DNA of 42,376 nucleotides, taken from the NCBI GenBank assembly GCA_900319955.1, contig ONQM01000025.1, positions 1 to 42,376 on the forward strand. Direction: 5' to 3'. Of this stretch, positions 15,950 to 25,518 are shown piece by piece. The notes below the pieces were generated by a model. It did no database searches, was not told the origin of the DNA, and saw only the letters and a list, made by a program, of their open reading frames with translations. The stretch comes from an uncultured Eubacteriales bacterium (GTDB lineage: Bacteria; Bacillota_I; Bacilli_A; RF39; UBA660). The translations under genes and the position numbers were made by a program. Position 1 is the first letter of the stretch; the number at the start of each line of letters is the position of its first letter.

Positions 15950-16315
15950 ATGTACCAAAATAAGATAGCTCTTACTGCTAAAGATATTTTAAATAAAGAT
16001 TTTAAAATTGATACTAGGGGCTACAGATTAAAAGAAGTTGATCAATTTCTTGATATTATTATTGGAGACTATGAGCAGTTTAATAATATTATAAGCAATC
16101 TTGAAAAAGAAAAAGCTGATTTACTTGCAGAAAATATGAATTTGAAGCAGGAACTTAGAAGTGCAAAAATGCATGCTGAGATTGTAGAGAATAATACATC
16201 TGATGTTGGGGTTAGCAACATGGATTTATTAAAGAGAATTTCTAGACTTGAAAAGATTGTTTATGGTAGCAGATCAGAAGAAAATGATCCAAAAGATGAT
16301 AGTGAAGACGAATAA
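15950..16315 (+). CDS. gpsB: Cell-cycle protein GpsB (DivIVA family)
   Basis: Membrane-curvature-associated adaptor that shuttles PBP1 between septum and side wall. 121 residues. The N-terminal DivIVA/GpsB domain reads LTAKDILNKDFKI...GYRLKEVDQFLD, with the family's membrane-binding start. A coiled coil follows (about 35-75) and a short C-terminal oligomerisation segment (LLKRISRLEKIVYG) before an acidic tail. Its client PBP1A is encoded by ponA next door, and rnpB follows directly, both as in Bacillus. Confidence 0.9.
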   Translation: MYQNKIALTAKDILNKDFKIDTRGYRLKEVDQFLDIIIGDYEQFNNIISNLEKEKADLLAENMNLKQELRSAKMHAEIVENNTSDVGVSNMDLLKRISRLEKIVYGSRSEENDPKDDSEDE

Positions 16316-16317
16316 TT

Positions 16318-16643
16318 AAAGTAGTATTTTAGACAAACGCGGGAGCTCATTTGAGGCTCCTGAGGAAAGTCCATGCTCACACAAACTGTGATGTTTGTAA
16401 CGATCGTGCTTAGGGAAAAAATAACCTAAGGTAGTGAAAGCTAACGACAAATTAAAGTGCCACAGTGACGATGCTCTATTTTTGTAGAGAGTGAAACGAG
16501 GTAAACTCCACGAGTGAGAAACCCAAATTTTGGTAGGGGAGCTTTAGCGAGGTAATTAAGAACCAGTGCTAGGGACTAGAAATAGTAGATAAATGTTTGT
16601 CGCCTTTTAAAGGTACAGAACATGGCTTATTAAATATTATTTT
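16318..16643 (+). ncRNA. rnpB: RNase P RNA
   Basis: Catalytic RNA that trims the 5' leader of pre-tRNAs. About 326 nt. The conserved core GAGGAAAGTCCATGCTC is at about 16360-16377. The downstream conserved strings CGAGTGAGAAACCC and ACAGAACATGGCTTA, near the 3' end, are present. The ends are set by the pairing of P1: 16318-16329 with 16632-16643, 12 pairs counting two G-U. It starts 3 nt after the gpsB stop codon, so it may share the gpsB transcript. Confidence 0.95.
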
Positions 16644-16664
16644 GTTATTAAAGAGGTGTTACTA

Positions 16665-17177
16665 TTGAAGGACTTAGGTAATTATTTAAAAAAAGAGAGA
16701 ATTGCAAGTGGTGTTAGTCTAGATGAAGCTGCAAATGATATGGGTATTTCGGTTACACTTCTTGAAAATATAGAACTTGGTAATACTAAAGCTTTTAAGG
16801 ATATTTATGAACTGAGAGAACTTGTCAAAAAGTATGCTAAGTATCTTGGACTTGATATTAATATGGTTAATGATTCTTTTAATGATTTTTTATTTGAAAA
16901 AACTTCTAAGATTTCTCTTGAAGATATAGAAGAAGCTTTAAAGAAAGAAGAATTAAAAGAAAAAGAAGATAATAAGAATGTTAAAGTTATTCATTCACCT
17001 TATACCATTCCACATAAGAGAAAGCTTAATTTAAAACCTATTATTATTTGGCTTGCAGCATTTTTAGTTATTGTTTCTATATCACTTCTTGTTATTAGAA
17101 TTGCTACACGTGAACCTGTTAGGGATTCTGAACTTAAATGTTCATGGAAGGAGAATGTTTATGAATTTACCTACTAA
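16665..17177 (+). CDS. RodZ/YmfM-like protein: HTH domain plus one membrane helix
   Basis: About 170 residues from a TTG at 16665, chosen because AAGAGGTG (16651-16658) is the likely SD and would overlap the in-frame GTG at 16656. The N-terminal Cro/C1-type HTH is LGNYLKKERIASGVSLDEAANDMGIS (split here only by reading order, about residues 3-28, extending to 75). An acidic linker leads to one transmembrane helix (about 127-149) and a very short outer part. RodZ links MreB to the elongation machinery, but this protein lacks the long periplasmic domain. The position directly before pgsA is that of Bacillus ymfM. It overlaps pgsA by 17 nt. Confidence 0.8.
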   Translation: MKDLGNYLKKERIASGVSLDEAANDMGISVTLLENIELGNTKAFKDIYELRELVKKYAKYLGLDINMVNDSFNDFLFEKTSKISLEDIEEALKKEELKEKEDNKNVKVIHSPYTIPHKRKLNLKPIIIWLAAFLVIVSISLLVIRIATREPVRDSELKCSWKENVYEFTY

Positions 17178-17754
17178 ATTTACAGTTACTAGAATTGTTA
17201 TGACTTTTATAATTATATTTATTTTACTTTTCCCATTTTATACTATTGGAATTACCATGCCACGTTTTTCCATTAATGGAATATTAATTAAGAGTGAATA
17301 TATTATTGCAGGAGTTTTATTTATTCTTGCAAGTATTACTGATTCAATTGATGGTAAACTTGCTAGAAAAAATAATATGGTAACTGATCTTGGAAAGATG
17401 CTTGATGCTATTGCTGATAAGATTTTAGTTGATTCAGTTTTAATTATTTTAGCTTATCAAGGGTTTATTAGCGTACTTGTACCTGTTATTATTGTTTTAA
17501 GAGATATATTTGTTGATGCTATTAAGATGCAAGCTGCTAGTAAAGGAAAAGTTGTCGCTGCTATTAAATCAGGAAAAATTAAAACAGCTACTTTAATGAT
17601 TGGTACTGTACTTACATTTTTCTATAATTTACCATTTGAACTTATTGGTATAGATGTTTCATCTTTTATGCTTTTAATAGGATGTATTATGTCTATAGTT
17701 TCTGGTATTGAGTATTTTGCAATGAATAAAAATTTATTCTTAGAAAATAATTAA
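17161..17754 (+). CDS. pgsA: CDP-diacylglycerol--glycerol-3-phosphate 3-phosphatidyltransferase
   Basis: Makes phosphatidylglycerol phosphate, the first committed step to PG. 197 residues from MNLPTKFTVTR at 17161; the SD AAGGAG (17148-17153) fits this ATG and is too close to the one at 17155. The CDP-alcohol phosphotransferase signature is intact, D-G-x2-A-R-x8-G-x3-D-x3-D, running from DSIDGKLARK to LDAIADK. Several membrane helices follow. The order rodZ-like/pgsA/recA matches Bacillus except that cinA is missing. Confidence 0.93.
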   Translation: MNLPTKFTVTRIVMTFIIIFILLFPFYTIGITMPRFSINGILIKSEYIIAGVLFILASITDSIDGKLARKNNMVTDLGKMLDAIADKILVDSVLIILAYQGFISVLVPVIIVLRDIFVDAIKMQAASKGKVVAAIKSGKIKTATLMIGTVLTFFYNLPFELIGIDVSSFMLLIGCIMSIVSGIEYFAMNKNLFLENN

Positions 17755-17780
17755 ATTACTTGAATAGTTAAAAAATTATG

Positions 17781-17817
17781 AAAAAAATGAAAAAAATTAA
17801 ACTTTTTTCATTTTTTT
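17781..17817 (+). terminator. Strong terminator after pgsA
   Basis: A perfect 15-bp AT-rich stem (17781-17795 with 17803-17817) with a 7-nt loop, ending in a run of seven T. Confidence 0.8.
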
Positions 17818-17936
17818 GTGCATTTCTTAAAAGTTTTGTCGAATATTATATATAGGAGGGTATAAATATGACATAATTTTTAGATGAATAAAAAGGAAGT
17901 ATATGCTGAAATATTAAATTAAAGGAGGTTATAAAG

Positions 17937-18565
17937 TTGGAAGAAAAATTTTATATTTGTAAAAATGATATAGCTATGAAGTATATCTTACTTAATAAAA
18001 AGAACTAGGATATACTAGAAACTATATTAAAAGAAACATTTAGTTGATGCTATTATAGAATTTAGCTTTATATATTTAGTGTTTATAATGATGAAGTTAA
18101 GGTGGATGAAAAGATAATAGATAATAAAACAAATATGGTTTATCAAGTAAATTTAACTTATGGATTAAGTAGTAAAGAAGAAATATATGATGAATATTTT
18201 GTACAAAATAAGAAAGAAAAGAAATGGATAGAAGATTTTGAAATAATAGAATTAAATATGTCAAAGATAACAAAAATGTGGTATCATAATACTTAGGAAA
18301 AGAGAAAAATATAAGTATCCAATGATTCTTGATTTAGATAAAGAGAAATTAGAAAAGTATTGTGAGGGTGATTCTATTATGGAAAAGTTTGAAAAAAATA
18401 GAAAGCACTGTTAGAGATGAGGACATCAAGAAAGGAAGAATAGAAGGCATAAAAGAAAGAAATTATTCAATTGCTAAAAATATGTTAAAAGATAATCTTG
18501 ATTTTAGAATTATAGCTAAGTATACTGGACTTTCTGAAGATGAAATAAAGAATATTAAATTATAA
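17937..18565 (+). pseudogene. Decayed Rpn-family (PD-(D/E)XK recombination-promoting nuclease) gene
   Basis: A good SD (AAAGGAGG) precedes a TTG. Translation gives KNDIAMKYILLNKKN-stop-DILETILKETF, like the opening of Rpn/YhgA-type putative transposases. A frame change leads to 18102-18296 (MVYQVNLTYG...), and another to 18362-18565, whose end (KGRIEGIKERNYSIAKNMLK, then IIAKYTGLSEDEIKNIKL) is the typical Rpn C-terminus. At least two stops and two frame changes make it non-functional. It occupies the place of cinA between pgsA and recA. The stretch 17820-17936 shows only a short abortive reading frame with its own SD. Confidence 0.7.
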
Positions 18566-18604
18566 AAAAATTTGTTATAATGTATTTTACAAGGAGGATT
18601 TAAG

Positions 18605-19657
18605 ATGAAAAATAAAAATACAAATGTATCTGATAAAGATTTGGATGCAGTACTTGCAAATATTGAAAAAGAATTTGGAAAAGGGTCAATTATGAAACTT
18701 GGTGAAAATCCACATATGAAAGTTGATGTCGTTTCAAGTGGCTGCTTATCACTTGATATAGCACTTGGTGTTGGAGGCTTCCCAAAGGGTAGAATTGTTG
18801 AAATATATGGACCTGAATCTAGTGGTAAAACTACTTTTGCATTACAGGCTATTGCATCAGTTCAAAGAAATGGTGGTCGTGCTGCGTTTATTGATGCTGA
18901 GCATGCTCTTGATCCAGTTTATGCTGAAAAGTTAGGCGTTAATATTGATGAACTTTTACTTTCTCAACCGGATACTGGAGAACAAGCTCTTGAAATTTGT
19001 GATGCTTTAGTTAAAAGTGGTGCAATTAGTATTGTTGTAATTGATTCAGTTGCTGCTTTAGTTCCACAAGCTGAAATAGATGGTGAAATGGGAGATACTC
19101 ATGTTGGACTTCAAGCAAGACTTATGTCTCAAGCTTTAAGAAAATTAACTGGATCTCTTAGTAAAACAAATACTATTGCAATATTTATTAATCAGTTAAG
19201 AGAAAAAGTTGGTGTTATGTTTGGTAATCCTGAAACAACAACAGGTGGAAGAGCTTTAAAATTTTATTCAACAATAAGACTTGAAGTTAGAAAGAAAGAA
19301 CAGCTTAAGATGGGAGATGGAGTTGTTGGTAATAGAACAAGTATTAAAGTTGTTAAAAATAAAGTAGCACCTCCATTTAAAACTGCTGAAGTTGATATTA
19401 TGTATGGTGAAGGAGTATCTAGAGAAGGAGAACTTATTGATTTAGGTACTGAAGCTGGTGTTTTAGAGAAGATGGGTTCATGGTATTCTTATCAAGGAGA
19501 AAAACTTGGACAAGGTAAAGAAAATGTTAAGGCAATATTAAAGGAAAATACTGAACTTAAAAATGATATTGAAAGAAAAGTTAGAGACTTTTATGGTATT
19601 CCACAAGACAATAATGTAAATGATGAAAAGGGCGGTGAAGAAAAAAGTGACAAATAG
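18605..19657 (+). CDS. recA: Recombinase RecA
   Basis: Strand-exchange ATPase and LexA co-protease. 350 residues. The Walker [10 protein letters not shown], the MAW-like region, Walker [10 protein letters not shown] and the L2 loop ending in TTGGRALKF are all intact. The C-terminal tail is acidic and Lys-rich ([14 protein letters not shown]). SD AAGGAGG precedes the ATG, and a TATAAT (18576-18581) lies upstream. A terminator overlaps the stop. Confidence 0.98.
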   Translation: MKNKNTNVSDKDLDAVLANIEKEFGKGSIMKLGENPHMKVDVVSSGCLSLDIALGVGGFPKGRIVEIYGPESSGKTTFALQAIASVQRNGGRAAFIDAEHALDPVYAEKLGVNIDELLLSQPDTGEQALEICDALVKSGAISIVVIDSVAALVPQAEIDGEMGDTHVGLQARLMSQALRKLTGSLSKTNTIAIFINQLREKVGVMFGNPETTTGGRALKFYSTIRLEVRKKEQLKMGDGVVGNRTSIKVVKNKVAPPFKTAEVDIMYGEGVSREGELIDLGTEAGVLEKMGSWYSYQGEKLGQGKENVKAILKENTELKNDIERKVRDFYGIPQDNNVNDEKGGEEKSDK

Positions 19658-19668
19658 TTGCTTTTTTC
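19640..19668 (+). terminator. Terminator overlapping the recA stop
   Basis: GAAAAAAG (19640-19647) pairs with CTTTTTTC (19661-19668), extended by CAA/TTG past a small bulge. It lies between recA and the murE-type gene, so expression of the latter may depend on partial read-through. Confidence 0.6.
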
Positions 19669-19684
19669 ATATTATATTGTAGTT

Positions 19685-21073
19685 ATGAAAAATATTAATG
19701 AATTAATTAAATCTAATTTAAATATAAAAATAAAATCTATAGAAACTAATTCTAAAAATGTTAAGGATGGTTCTTTATTTGTTGCTGTTAATGGTTTTTT
19801 TACAAATCATGAAGATTTTATTGATGATGCTATAAGAAGAGGTGCAGTATGTATTATTGCTAGTAATGGATATAATAAAAAATGCAGTGTTCCTTTAATT
19901 AAAGTTGAAGATGTTAACAAAACTTTATTTAATATTTTAGATAAATTTTACGATAATATTTTTTCTAAATTTTTTATAGTTGGTATAACTGGAACTGATG
20001 GTAAAACAACAACATCATCTATTGCATCTGAAATAACTGATAGTGCTTATATTGGAACAAATGGTGTAAAGTATAAGAATTTTGAAATTAAGACTGATAA
20101 CACAACACCAGATGAAGTTTCTCTTTATAAAATATTTGATAAACTTTATAAATTAGGGGCAAGAAAAGTTATTATGGAAGTTTCAAGTGAAGCTCTTTTA
20201 CATGATAGATGCCATTCAATTACCTTTGATATTGCATGCTTAACAAATGTTTCTGAGGATCATTTAAATATTCATAAAAGTCTTGATAATTATATTGAAT
20301 CAAAAGAAAAATTATTTAAACAAGTAAAAAAAGATGGTATTTCTATATTAAATGTAGATTCTATGTATTATGATAGATTTAAATGTGTAGTCAAATCTAA
20401 ATTAATTACTTATGGTATTAATAATTCTGACTTTAATATTTCTAATATTAATTTGAAAGACAATTCGTTTACTATAAATGATAAATATAAAATAAAAAGT
20501 CATTTTCCTTTTGTTTATAATATGTATAATATTACTCTTGCATTTATAATTGGAATTAGTATGGGATTTAGTAGTTCTGATCTTATAAGAAAGATTTCTT
20601 TAGTTAAAACAGTACCTGGTAGGACTGAGAAAATTGATTTTGGACAAGACTATGCAATAATACTTGATTATGCACATACTTTGAATGCTATTCAGAATTT
20701 AGTTTTAAGTGTAAAAAATAAGTACAAGAGAGTATTTGTGGTTACTGGAGCAGCAGGAGGTAGAGAAAAGAAAAAAAGAAAAGAGATAGGTAAGTTCTTG
20801 CTTTCAAATACATATCTTACTATATTTACTATGGATGATCCTAGATCTGAAAGTGTTGACGATATAATAAATGATATGATATCTGAATCTAATAAAATTA
20901 ATTATTTACGAATTAATGATAGATCTGATGCAATTAATAAAGGCCTTTCTTCATGTAAAAAAGGGGATATTATATTAATAATTGGAAAAGGAAGAGATAA
21001 TTATATGGCAATTGGTAATAAAAAAATTCCTTATAATGATTTTGATGTTATAAAAAAATATTTTGAAAAATAA
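19685..21073 (+). CDS. murE: Mur ligase of the MurE type (UDP-MurNAc-tripeptide synthetase)
   Basis: Adds the third amino acid of the peptidoglycan stem. 462 residues from MKNINELIKS at 19685; an upstream reading-frame extension lies in the recA terminator. The N-terminal UDP-substrate domain contains DGSLFVAVNGFF. The P-loop is G103-TDGKTTTSS and the central ligase domain has EVSSEAL. The C-terminal domain has PGRTEKIDFG, VTGAAGGREKKKR and D384-D-P-R387-SE. The amino-acid-binding motif is DNPR in diaminopimelate-adding MurE, so DDPR is a one-residue variant and suggests, without proving, a DAP-like substrate. There is no clear SD at the ATG. Confidence 0.85.
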   Translation: MKNINELIKSNLNIKIKSIETNSKNVKDGSLFVAVNGFFTNHEDFIDDAIRRGAVCIIASNGYNKKCSVPLIKVEDVNKTLFNILDKFYDNIFSKFFIVGITGTDGKTTTSSIASEITDSAYIGTNGVKYKNFEIKTDNTTPDEVSLYKIFDKLYKLGARKVIMEVSSEALLHDRCHSITFDIACLTNVSEDHLNIHKSLDNYIESKEKLFKQVKKDGISILNVDSMYYDRFKCVVKSKLITYGINNSDFNISNINLKDNSFTINDKYKIKSHFPFVYNMYNITLAFIIGISMGFSSSDLIRKISLVKTVPGRTEKIDFGQDYAIILDYAHTLNAIQNLVLSVKNKYKRVFVVTGAAGGREKKKRKEIGKFLLSNTYLTIFTMDDPRSESVDDIINDMISESNKINYLRINDRSDAINKGLSSCKKGDIILIIGKGRDNYMAIGNKKIPYNDFDVIKKYFEK

Positions 21074-21117
21074 TCTTTATTTTTAAAGGCTTTTAAAAGT
21101 TTATAAAAAATATGTTA

Positions 21118-21146
21118 TTGACAAGGCTTTAAAACAATTTTACAAT
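21118..21146 (+). promoter_or_regulatory. rny promoter
   Basis: TTGACA (21118-21123, a perfect match), a 17-nt spacer and TACAAT (21141-21146). The start codon follows at 21184 with SD GGAGG. Confidence 0.75.
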
Positions 21147-21183
21147 TGAAGTGGAATAGTAATTATTCTATGGAGGTAAAAAT

Positions 21184-22737
21184 ATGAAATTTAATTTACT
21201 TTCCATTTTACTTTTAGTTATTGGAGTAGGAGCAGGTGTACTTGTTTCTTACGTTATTTCTTATTTAAAAAATAACGATGCTTCTAAGAAGGCTGAAAAG
21301 ATACTTGATGATGCTAAGAAAGAAGCAGATAAACTAAAAAATGATTTACTTGTTCAAAATAAAGATGAAATAGAGAAAATCAAAAATAGTGCTTTAAATG
21401 AAGTAAAAGAAAAAAAAGATGAACTTAAGAGAAATGAAGACCGCCTTTTACAAAGAGAAGCTAGTTTGGATAAGAGAGATGAACTTTATCAGCAGAGAGA
21501 GACTAATCTTTCTAAAAAAGAGGAAAAGCTTAATGATCTTTCTTCAGAAATTCAAGCTGAAAAAAGTAAAATGGATGACTTAAAGAAAGAAGAAGAAGAA
21601 AAACTCGAAAAAATTAGTAAACTTAGCAAAGAAGATGCTAGAAAAATCCTAATGGATGATGTTAAGAAAGATATGGATAAGGATGTTGCTGAGTATATAA
21701 AAGAAAGAGAAGATGAAGCTAAAGAGTCAGCAGATAAAACTGCTAAGGAACTCATTGTTACTTCTATGCAAAGATATGCTGCAGATGTGTCTTCTGAGCA
21801 AACAGTAACAGTTGTTAGTCTTCCAAATGATGATATTAAAGGAAGAATAATCGGAAGAGAAGGAAGAAATATTAGAACATTAGAGGCCGTATGCGGTGTT
21901 GACTTAATAATTGATGATACACCAGAAGCTGTAGTTGTTTCTTCATTTGATCCTTTAAGACGTGATATTGCTAGAACAACTCTTGAAACACTAGTTAAAG
22001 ATGGGAGAATTCATCCAACTAAGATTGAAGAAGTTTATGATAAGACTTGTAGAGATTTTCATGATAAGATTATTGAATATGGAAATGATGCACTTTTCGA
22101 ACTTGGCATTAGTAAGATGGATCCAGCACTTGTTGAGCTTGTTGGAAAACTTCATTTTAGAACTAGTTATGGTCAGAACTGTTTAGACCACTCAATAGAG
22201 GTCGGACAACTTGCAGGTGTTATGGCAGGTGAGCTTGGAGAAGATGTAACTCTTGCTAAAAGAGCAGGTCTTTTACATGATATTGGTAAAGCAATTGACC
22301 ATGATATTGAAGGAAGTCATGTTGAACTTGGTGTTAATATAGCTAAAAAGTATCATGAAAATGATATTGTTATTAATGCTATTGCAAGTCATCATGGTGA
22401 TACTCCTGCAACATCTATTATTGCAAATTTAGTTGCAGTTGCAGACGCACTTTCTGCATCACGTCCAGGAGCTAGAAATGATACTCTTGAAAATTATATT
22501 CAAAGATTAACAGGACTTGAAGAGGTTGCAAATAAGATTGATGGTGTTTCTAAGTCTTATGCATTACAAGCAGGAAGAGAATTAAGAATTTTAGTTGATC
22601 CTGAAAAGATAGATGATGCTGGAAGTCATAAGATAGCAAGGGACGTTAAGAAAGAAATTGAAGCAACACTTAAATATCCTGGTACTATTAAAGTAACTGT
22701 TGTTAGAGAAACAAGAGCAGTTGAGGAAGCAAAATAA
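21184..22737 (+). CDS. rny: Ribonuclease Y
   Basis: Membrane-bound endoribonuclease that starts mRNA decay in Gram-positive bacteria. 517 residues, the standard length. One N-terminal transmembrane helix (about 5-26) is followed by a long charged coiled coil (about 30-195). A KH domain follows ([12 protein letters not shown]). The HD domain has the metal pair H365-D366 in [12 protein letters not shown], then SHHGDTPA. It sits after recA and murE-type genes as in Bacillus, where ymdA/rny follows recA. It has its own strong promoter and faces rnjA, the gene for the other main RNase. Confidence 0.97.
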   Translation: MKFNLLSILLLVIGVGAGVLVSYVISYLKNNDASKKAEKILDDAKKEADKLKNDLLVQNKDEIEKIKNSALNEVKEKKDELKRNEDRLLQREASLDKRDELYQQRETNLSKKEEKLNDLSSEIQAEKSKMDDLKKEEEEKLEKISKLSKEDARKILMDDVKKDMDKDVAEYIKEREDEAKESADKTAKELIVTSMQRYAADVSSEQTVTVVSLPNDDIKGRIIGREGRNIRTLEAVCGVDLIIDDTPEAVVVSSFDPLRRDIARTTLETLVKDGRIHPTKIEEVYDKTCRDFHDKIIEYGNDALFELGISKMDPALVELVGKLHFRTSYGQNCLDHSIEVGQLAGVMAGELGEDVTLAKRAGLLHDIGKAIDHDIEGSHVELGVNIAKKYHENDIVINAIASHHGDTPATSIIANLVAVADALSASRPGARNDTLENYIQRLTGLEEVANKIDGVSKSYALQAGRELRILVDPEKIDDAGSHKIARDVKKEIEATLKYPGTIKVTVVRETRAVEEAK

Positions 22738-22756
22738 TTGTTTTTAAACAATTAAG

Positions 22757-22792
22757 AAAAAGAGATGATACTTATTTAGTTTCATCTCTTTT
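22757..22792. terminator. Bidirectional terminator between rny and rnjA
   Basis: AAAAGAGATGA (22757-22767 region) pairs with TCATCTCTTTT (22782-22792), with a T run on either side in each direction. The stop codon of rnjA lies in the loop. Confidence 0.85.
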
Positions 22793-24460
22793 AATATCTA
22801 GTATTATTGGTAAAATTATAGGCCTTCTTCCTGTAAGATCGTTTATATATGGAACAAGATTTTTTGTTAGTTCTTGTTTTATACTCAAAAATGTTCCATG
22901 TGGGTTATCAAGTTCTTCTTTGATAACACGTTCTGCTACATATTCAATCTTTCTTAGAAGTTCTTCATTTTCATTTACTTTAACAAATCCTCTAGTTGTT
23001 ATATTAGGTTTAATAAGAAGTTTTCTTTTCTTCATATCAACATTTATTATTACAACAAGTATTCCATCATTTGCCATTGATTTTCTATCTCTTATTACAG
23101 CACTTCCTATTTCACCAATTCTATTACCATCAACATAGATGTCATCACCTTCATAAGACTCACCACGTGTTATTACGTGATTAACTAAGTTAAGTGAATC
23201 GCCATTTTTAAGAATAAACGTATTTTCTTTTGGTATTCCACACATTATTCCAAGTCCTGCGTGATGCTTTAACATTCTGTATTCACCATGGAATGGCATT
23301 AAATATTTTGGATTTAGAAGTCTTATCATAAGCTTTAATTCTTCTTCATTTGCATGCCCTGATGTATGAAGGTCAGTATATGCTTTATTTGTATATACTC
23401 TAACTCCATTTAAGCATAGTTTATTAATTATTTTAGATATACTTAGTGCATTACCAGGTATTACAGATGAAGAGAATATTGCTATATCATCTGGCCTTAA
23501 TTTAACGTATTTATGTGTTCCAGCGGCCATTCTTGATAGAGCTGCTAGGGGTTCTCCTTGAGATCCTGTACATAATATACATACTTCATATGGTTTATAG
23601 TTTTTTAGTTCATCTGCTGTAATTAGAAGTTCTTTGTGATCTATATATCCACCTTCTATGGAAATTCTTATATTGTTTTCCATACTTCTACCAAATACAC
23701 AAATTTTTCTATTCTTTTTAAAGCATGTTTCAAATATATGCTTTACTCTATATATGTTGGAAGCAAAAGTTGCAATTATTATTCTATTTTTTGGATAGGC
23801 ATCAAACATTTCATTAAGTGCATAGTCTACTTTAGACTCACTTGTTGAAAATCCAGGATTTAAAGCATTAGTAGAATCACTTATAAGTAAGTCTACACCT
23901 TTATGACCAAGCTGTGCCATTTTATATAGGTCTGCAACTGGTCCAATTGGTGTTAAATCAAATTTAAAGTCTCCAGTTGTAAATATTGTACCATCTGGTG
24001 TTGTAACTGCAATTCCATGTGCATCTGGTACTGAGTGTGTTACACGAGCAAACTCAACTTCGATTTCACCAAATTTTAATTTAGTATCATCATCATATGA
24101 ATATAAATTATCATAACGAATATTTCTGTCTTCAAATTTTACTTTAATTAATTCTGTTGCATGACGAGGTGCATATATTGCAGGTATATTAACGCTTTGT
24201 ACTAAAAATGGTATTGCACCAATATGATCTTCATGTCCATGTGTTATTATTAATGCTTTTATTTTACTTTCATTTTCTTTTAAGAAAGTGAAGTCAGGTA
24301 GTACATAATCAACTCCTAATAAATCACTTTCTGGAAAAGCTATACCGGCATCTAATATTACAATGCTATCTTTATGCATTACTGCATACATGTTTTTTCC
24401 AATTTCGCCTAATCCACCTAGAACAACAAGCTTTGTTCCAACTTGTTCTTCTTTATTCAT
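22772..24460 (-). CDS. rnjA: Ribonuclease J
   Basis: 5'-3' exo- and endoribonuclease of the beta-CASP metallo-beta-lactamase family. 562 residues, as in RNase J1. Metal ligands are seen in HGHEDHIGAIPF, the beta-CASP region around FASNIYRVKHIFE, and HTSGHANEEEL, then PFHGEYRML. The C-terminal domain carries the conserved SIKQELTKNL-like end. SD AAAGGAG is at good spacing. Its promoter overlaps that of the divergent DUF488 gene. J1 rather than J2 is an assumption; only one RNase J is in the window. Confidence 0.95.
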   Translation of the reverse strand: MNKEEQVGTKLVVLGGLGEIGKNMYAVMHKDSIVILDAGIAFPESDLLGVDYVLPDFTFLKENESKIKALIITHGHEDHIGAIPFLVQSVNIPAIYAPRHATELIKVKFEDRNIRYDNLYSYDDDTKLKFGEIEVEFARVTHSVPDAHGIAVTTPDGTIFTTGDFKFDLTPIGPVADLYKMAQLGHKGVDLLISDSTNALNPGFSTSESKVDYALNEMFDAYPKNRIIIATFASNIYRVKHIFETCFKKNRKICVFGRSMENNIRISIEGGYIDHKELLITADELKNYKPYEVCILCTGSQGEPLAALSRMAAGTHKYVKLRPDDIAIFSSSVIPGNALSISKIINKLCLNGVRVYTNKAYTDLHTSGHANEEELKLMIRLLNPKYLMPFHGEYRMLKHHAGLGIMCGIPKENTFILKNGDSLNLVNHVITRGESYEGDDIYVDGNRIGEIGSAVIRDRKSMANDGILVVIINVDMKKRKLLIKPNITTRGFVKVNENEELLRKIEYVAERVIKEELDNPHGTFLSIKQELTKNLVPYINDLTGRRPIILPIILDIKRDETK

Positions 24461-24495
24461 TTTAACTCCTTTCCATCAAGAACTAACTGTGTATA

Positions 24496-24524
24496 ATGAT
24501 ACCACTTTTTTTAATATTTGTCTA
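24496..24524 (-). promoter_or_regulatory. rnjA promoter
   Basis: On the minus strand: TAGACA (24519-24524), a 17-nt spacer and TATCAT (24496-24501), each 5 of 6 to consensus. Confidence 0.65.
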
Positions 24525-24546
24525 TAAGGGCAAAATCAGTTATAAT
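24518..24546 (+). promoter_or_regulatory. DUF488-operon promoter, overlapping the rnjA -35 box
   Basis: TTGTCT (24518-24523), a 17-nt spacer and TATAAT (24541-24546). The -35 boxes of the two divergent promoters share five bases, so RNA polymerase can occupy only one at a time. Confidence 0.6.
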
Positions 24547-24565
24547 GTATTTAGGTGAAAAAAAT

Positions 24566-24898
24566 ATGTATAGATTTATGAGAATTTATGATTATAAAAA
24601 TGATGATTCTTGCAAAATACTTATTGATAGAATGTGGCCTAGAGGTATTTCTAAAGATAAAATAGATTTATGGTTTAAGGATATAGCTCCTTCTAAAGAA
24701 ATAGTCTTAAATTACCATAAAGATGGTAATTATTATTTATTTAAAGAAAGATATTTTAAAGAATTAGATGATAATAAAGAAATAGTTAATAAATTTAAAG
24801 ATATTATTAATAGTAAAAATACTGTACTTTTATTTTCTTCTAAGAATAAACTTAATAATGCAACAGTTTTAAAAGAGTATTTAGAGAGGTTAGTATGA
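24566..24898 (+). CDS. DUF488 family protein (YeaO-like)
   Basis: 110 residues from the ATG at 24566 (SD AGGTGA at 24553-24558). It has the family pattern RIYD...ILIDRMWPRGISKDKIDLWFKDIAPS and a C-terminal LLFSSKN strand, where the family usually has LLYxAKD. DUF488 proteins are small alpha/beta proteins of unknown biochemical role. The leader is only about 10-15 nt. The next gene starts inside its last codons (ATGA overlap). Confidence 0.85.
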   Translation: MYRFMRIYDYKNDDSCKILIDRMWPRGISKDKIDLWFKDIAPSKEIVLNYHKDGNYYLFKERYFKELDDNKEIVNKFKDIINSKNTVLLFSSKNKLNNATVLKEYLERLV

Positions 24899-25518
24899 AC
24901 AAGAAAGATGATATATGGGAGTTAATTGGAAGTTACTACTTTTGGACTAAGATTGTACCAAAGGTAGTCGCTCCAATTATAATTATATTAATTATTTTGA
25001 TAATTCTTATTTTGCAGTTGTCAAATAGTGGTATAAAAAGTTTAAAGTATAGAAGTGATAATAATTCTATTCTTGCAACTCAGTTTGTTGATAAAACTTA
25101 TTCCTATGCAAAGAATGTTTATAACAAGGATGAATTTAATATAAAACTTGTAAGTGATAAAAATAGGATAGAGTATACTTTTAAAGATAAGAATAAGAAT
25201 GCAAGTTCCTATGATCTTCTTGCTAAAGAAGAGCTTACTAAATTATATAATAAGTTAAAAGATAAAAAGTTAATTGATGATTATATATTTTCTGATATAG
25301 GCATTAGAACTATAGAATTAGAGTTTCTCTATCCAACTGATTATGCATTTAATTATTTAGGTACTACTGAAATAGAGTATGATGAAAAAACTGGTTTTAA
25401 TAAAAATAGATATAATGAAGAAATGAATAGAACTATAATAACTGATGAAAGATTAAATAAAGTTATTAATAGAGAAGAGTTATATAATTATTATACGGGG
25501 AGAAATAAGTATGAGTGA
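24895..25518 (+). CDS. Single-pass membrane protein of unknown function
   Basis: 207 residues. A short cytoplasmic head (KKDDIWELIGSYYFW) precedes one hydrophobic helix (about residues 23-44, VVAPIIIILIILIILILQL). About 160 charged residues follow, predicted alpha/beta and outside the cell, rich in Tyr, Asp and Lys, without cysteines or a recognised motif. The start overlaps the DUF488 stop and the end overlaps the next start, so the genes are translationally coupled. Confidence 0.65.
   Translation: MNKKDDIWELIGSYYFWTKIVPKVVAPIIIILIILIILILQLSNSGIKSLKYRSDNNSILATQFVDKTYSYAKNVYNKDEFNIKLVSDKNRIEYTFKDKNKNASSYDLLAKEELTKLYNKLKDKKLIDDYIFSDIGIRTIELEFLYPTDYAFNYLGTTEIEYDEKTGFNKNRYNEEMNRTIITDERLNKVINREELYNYYTGRNKYE

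Noticed and set aside
19658-19684. Upstream extension of the murE-type gene
   Set aside because: It translates the recA terminator and has no homology to Mur ligases.
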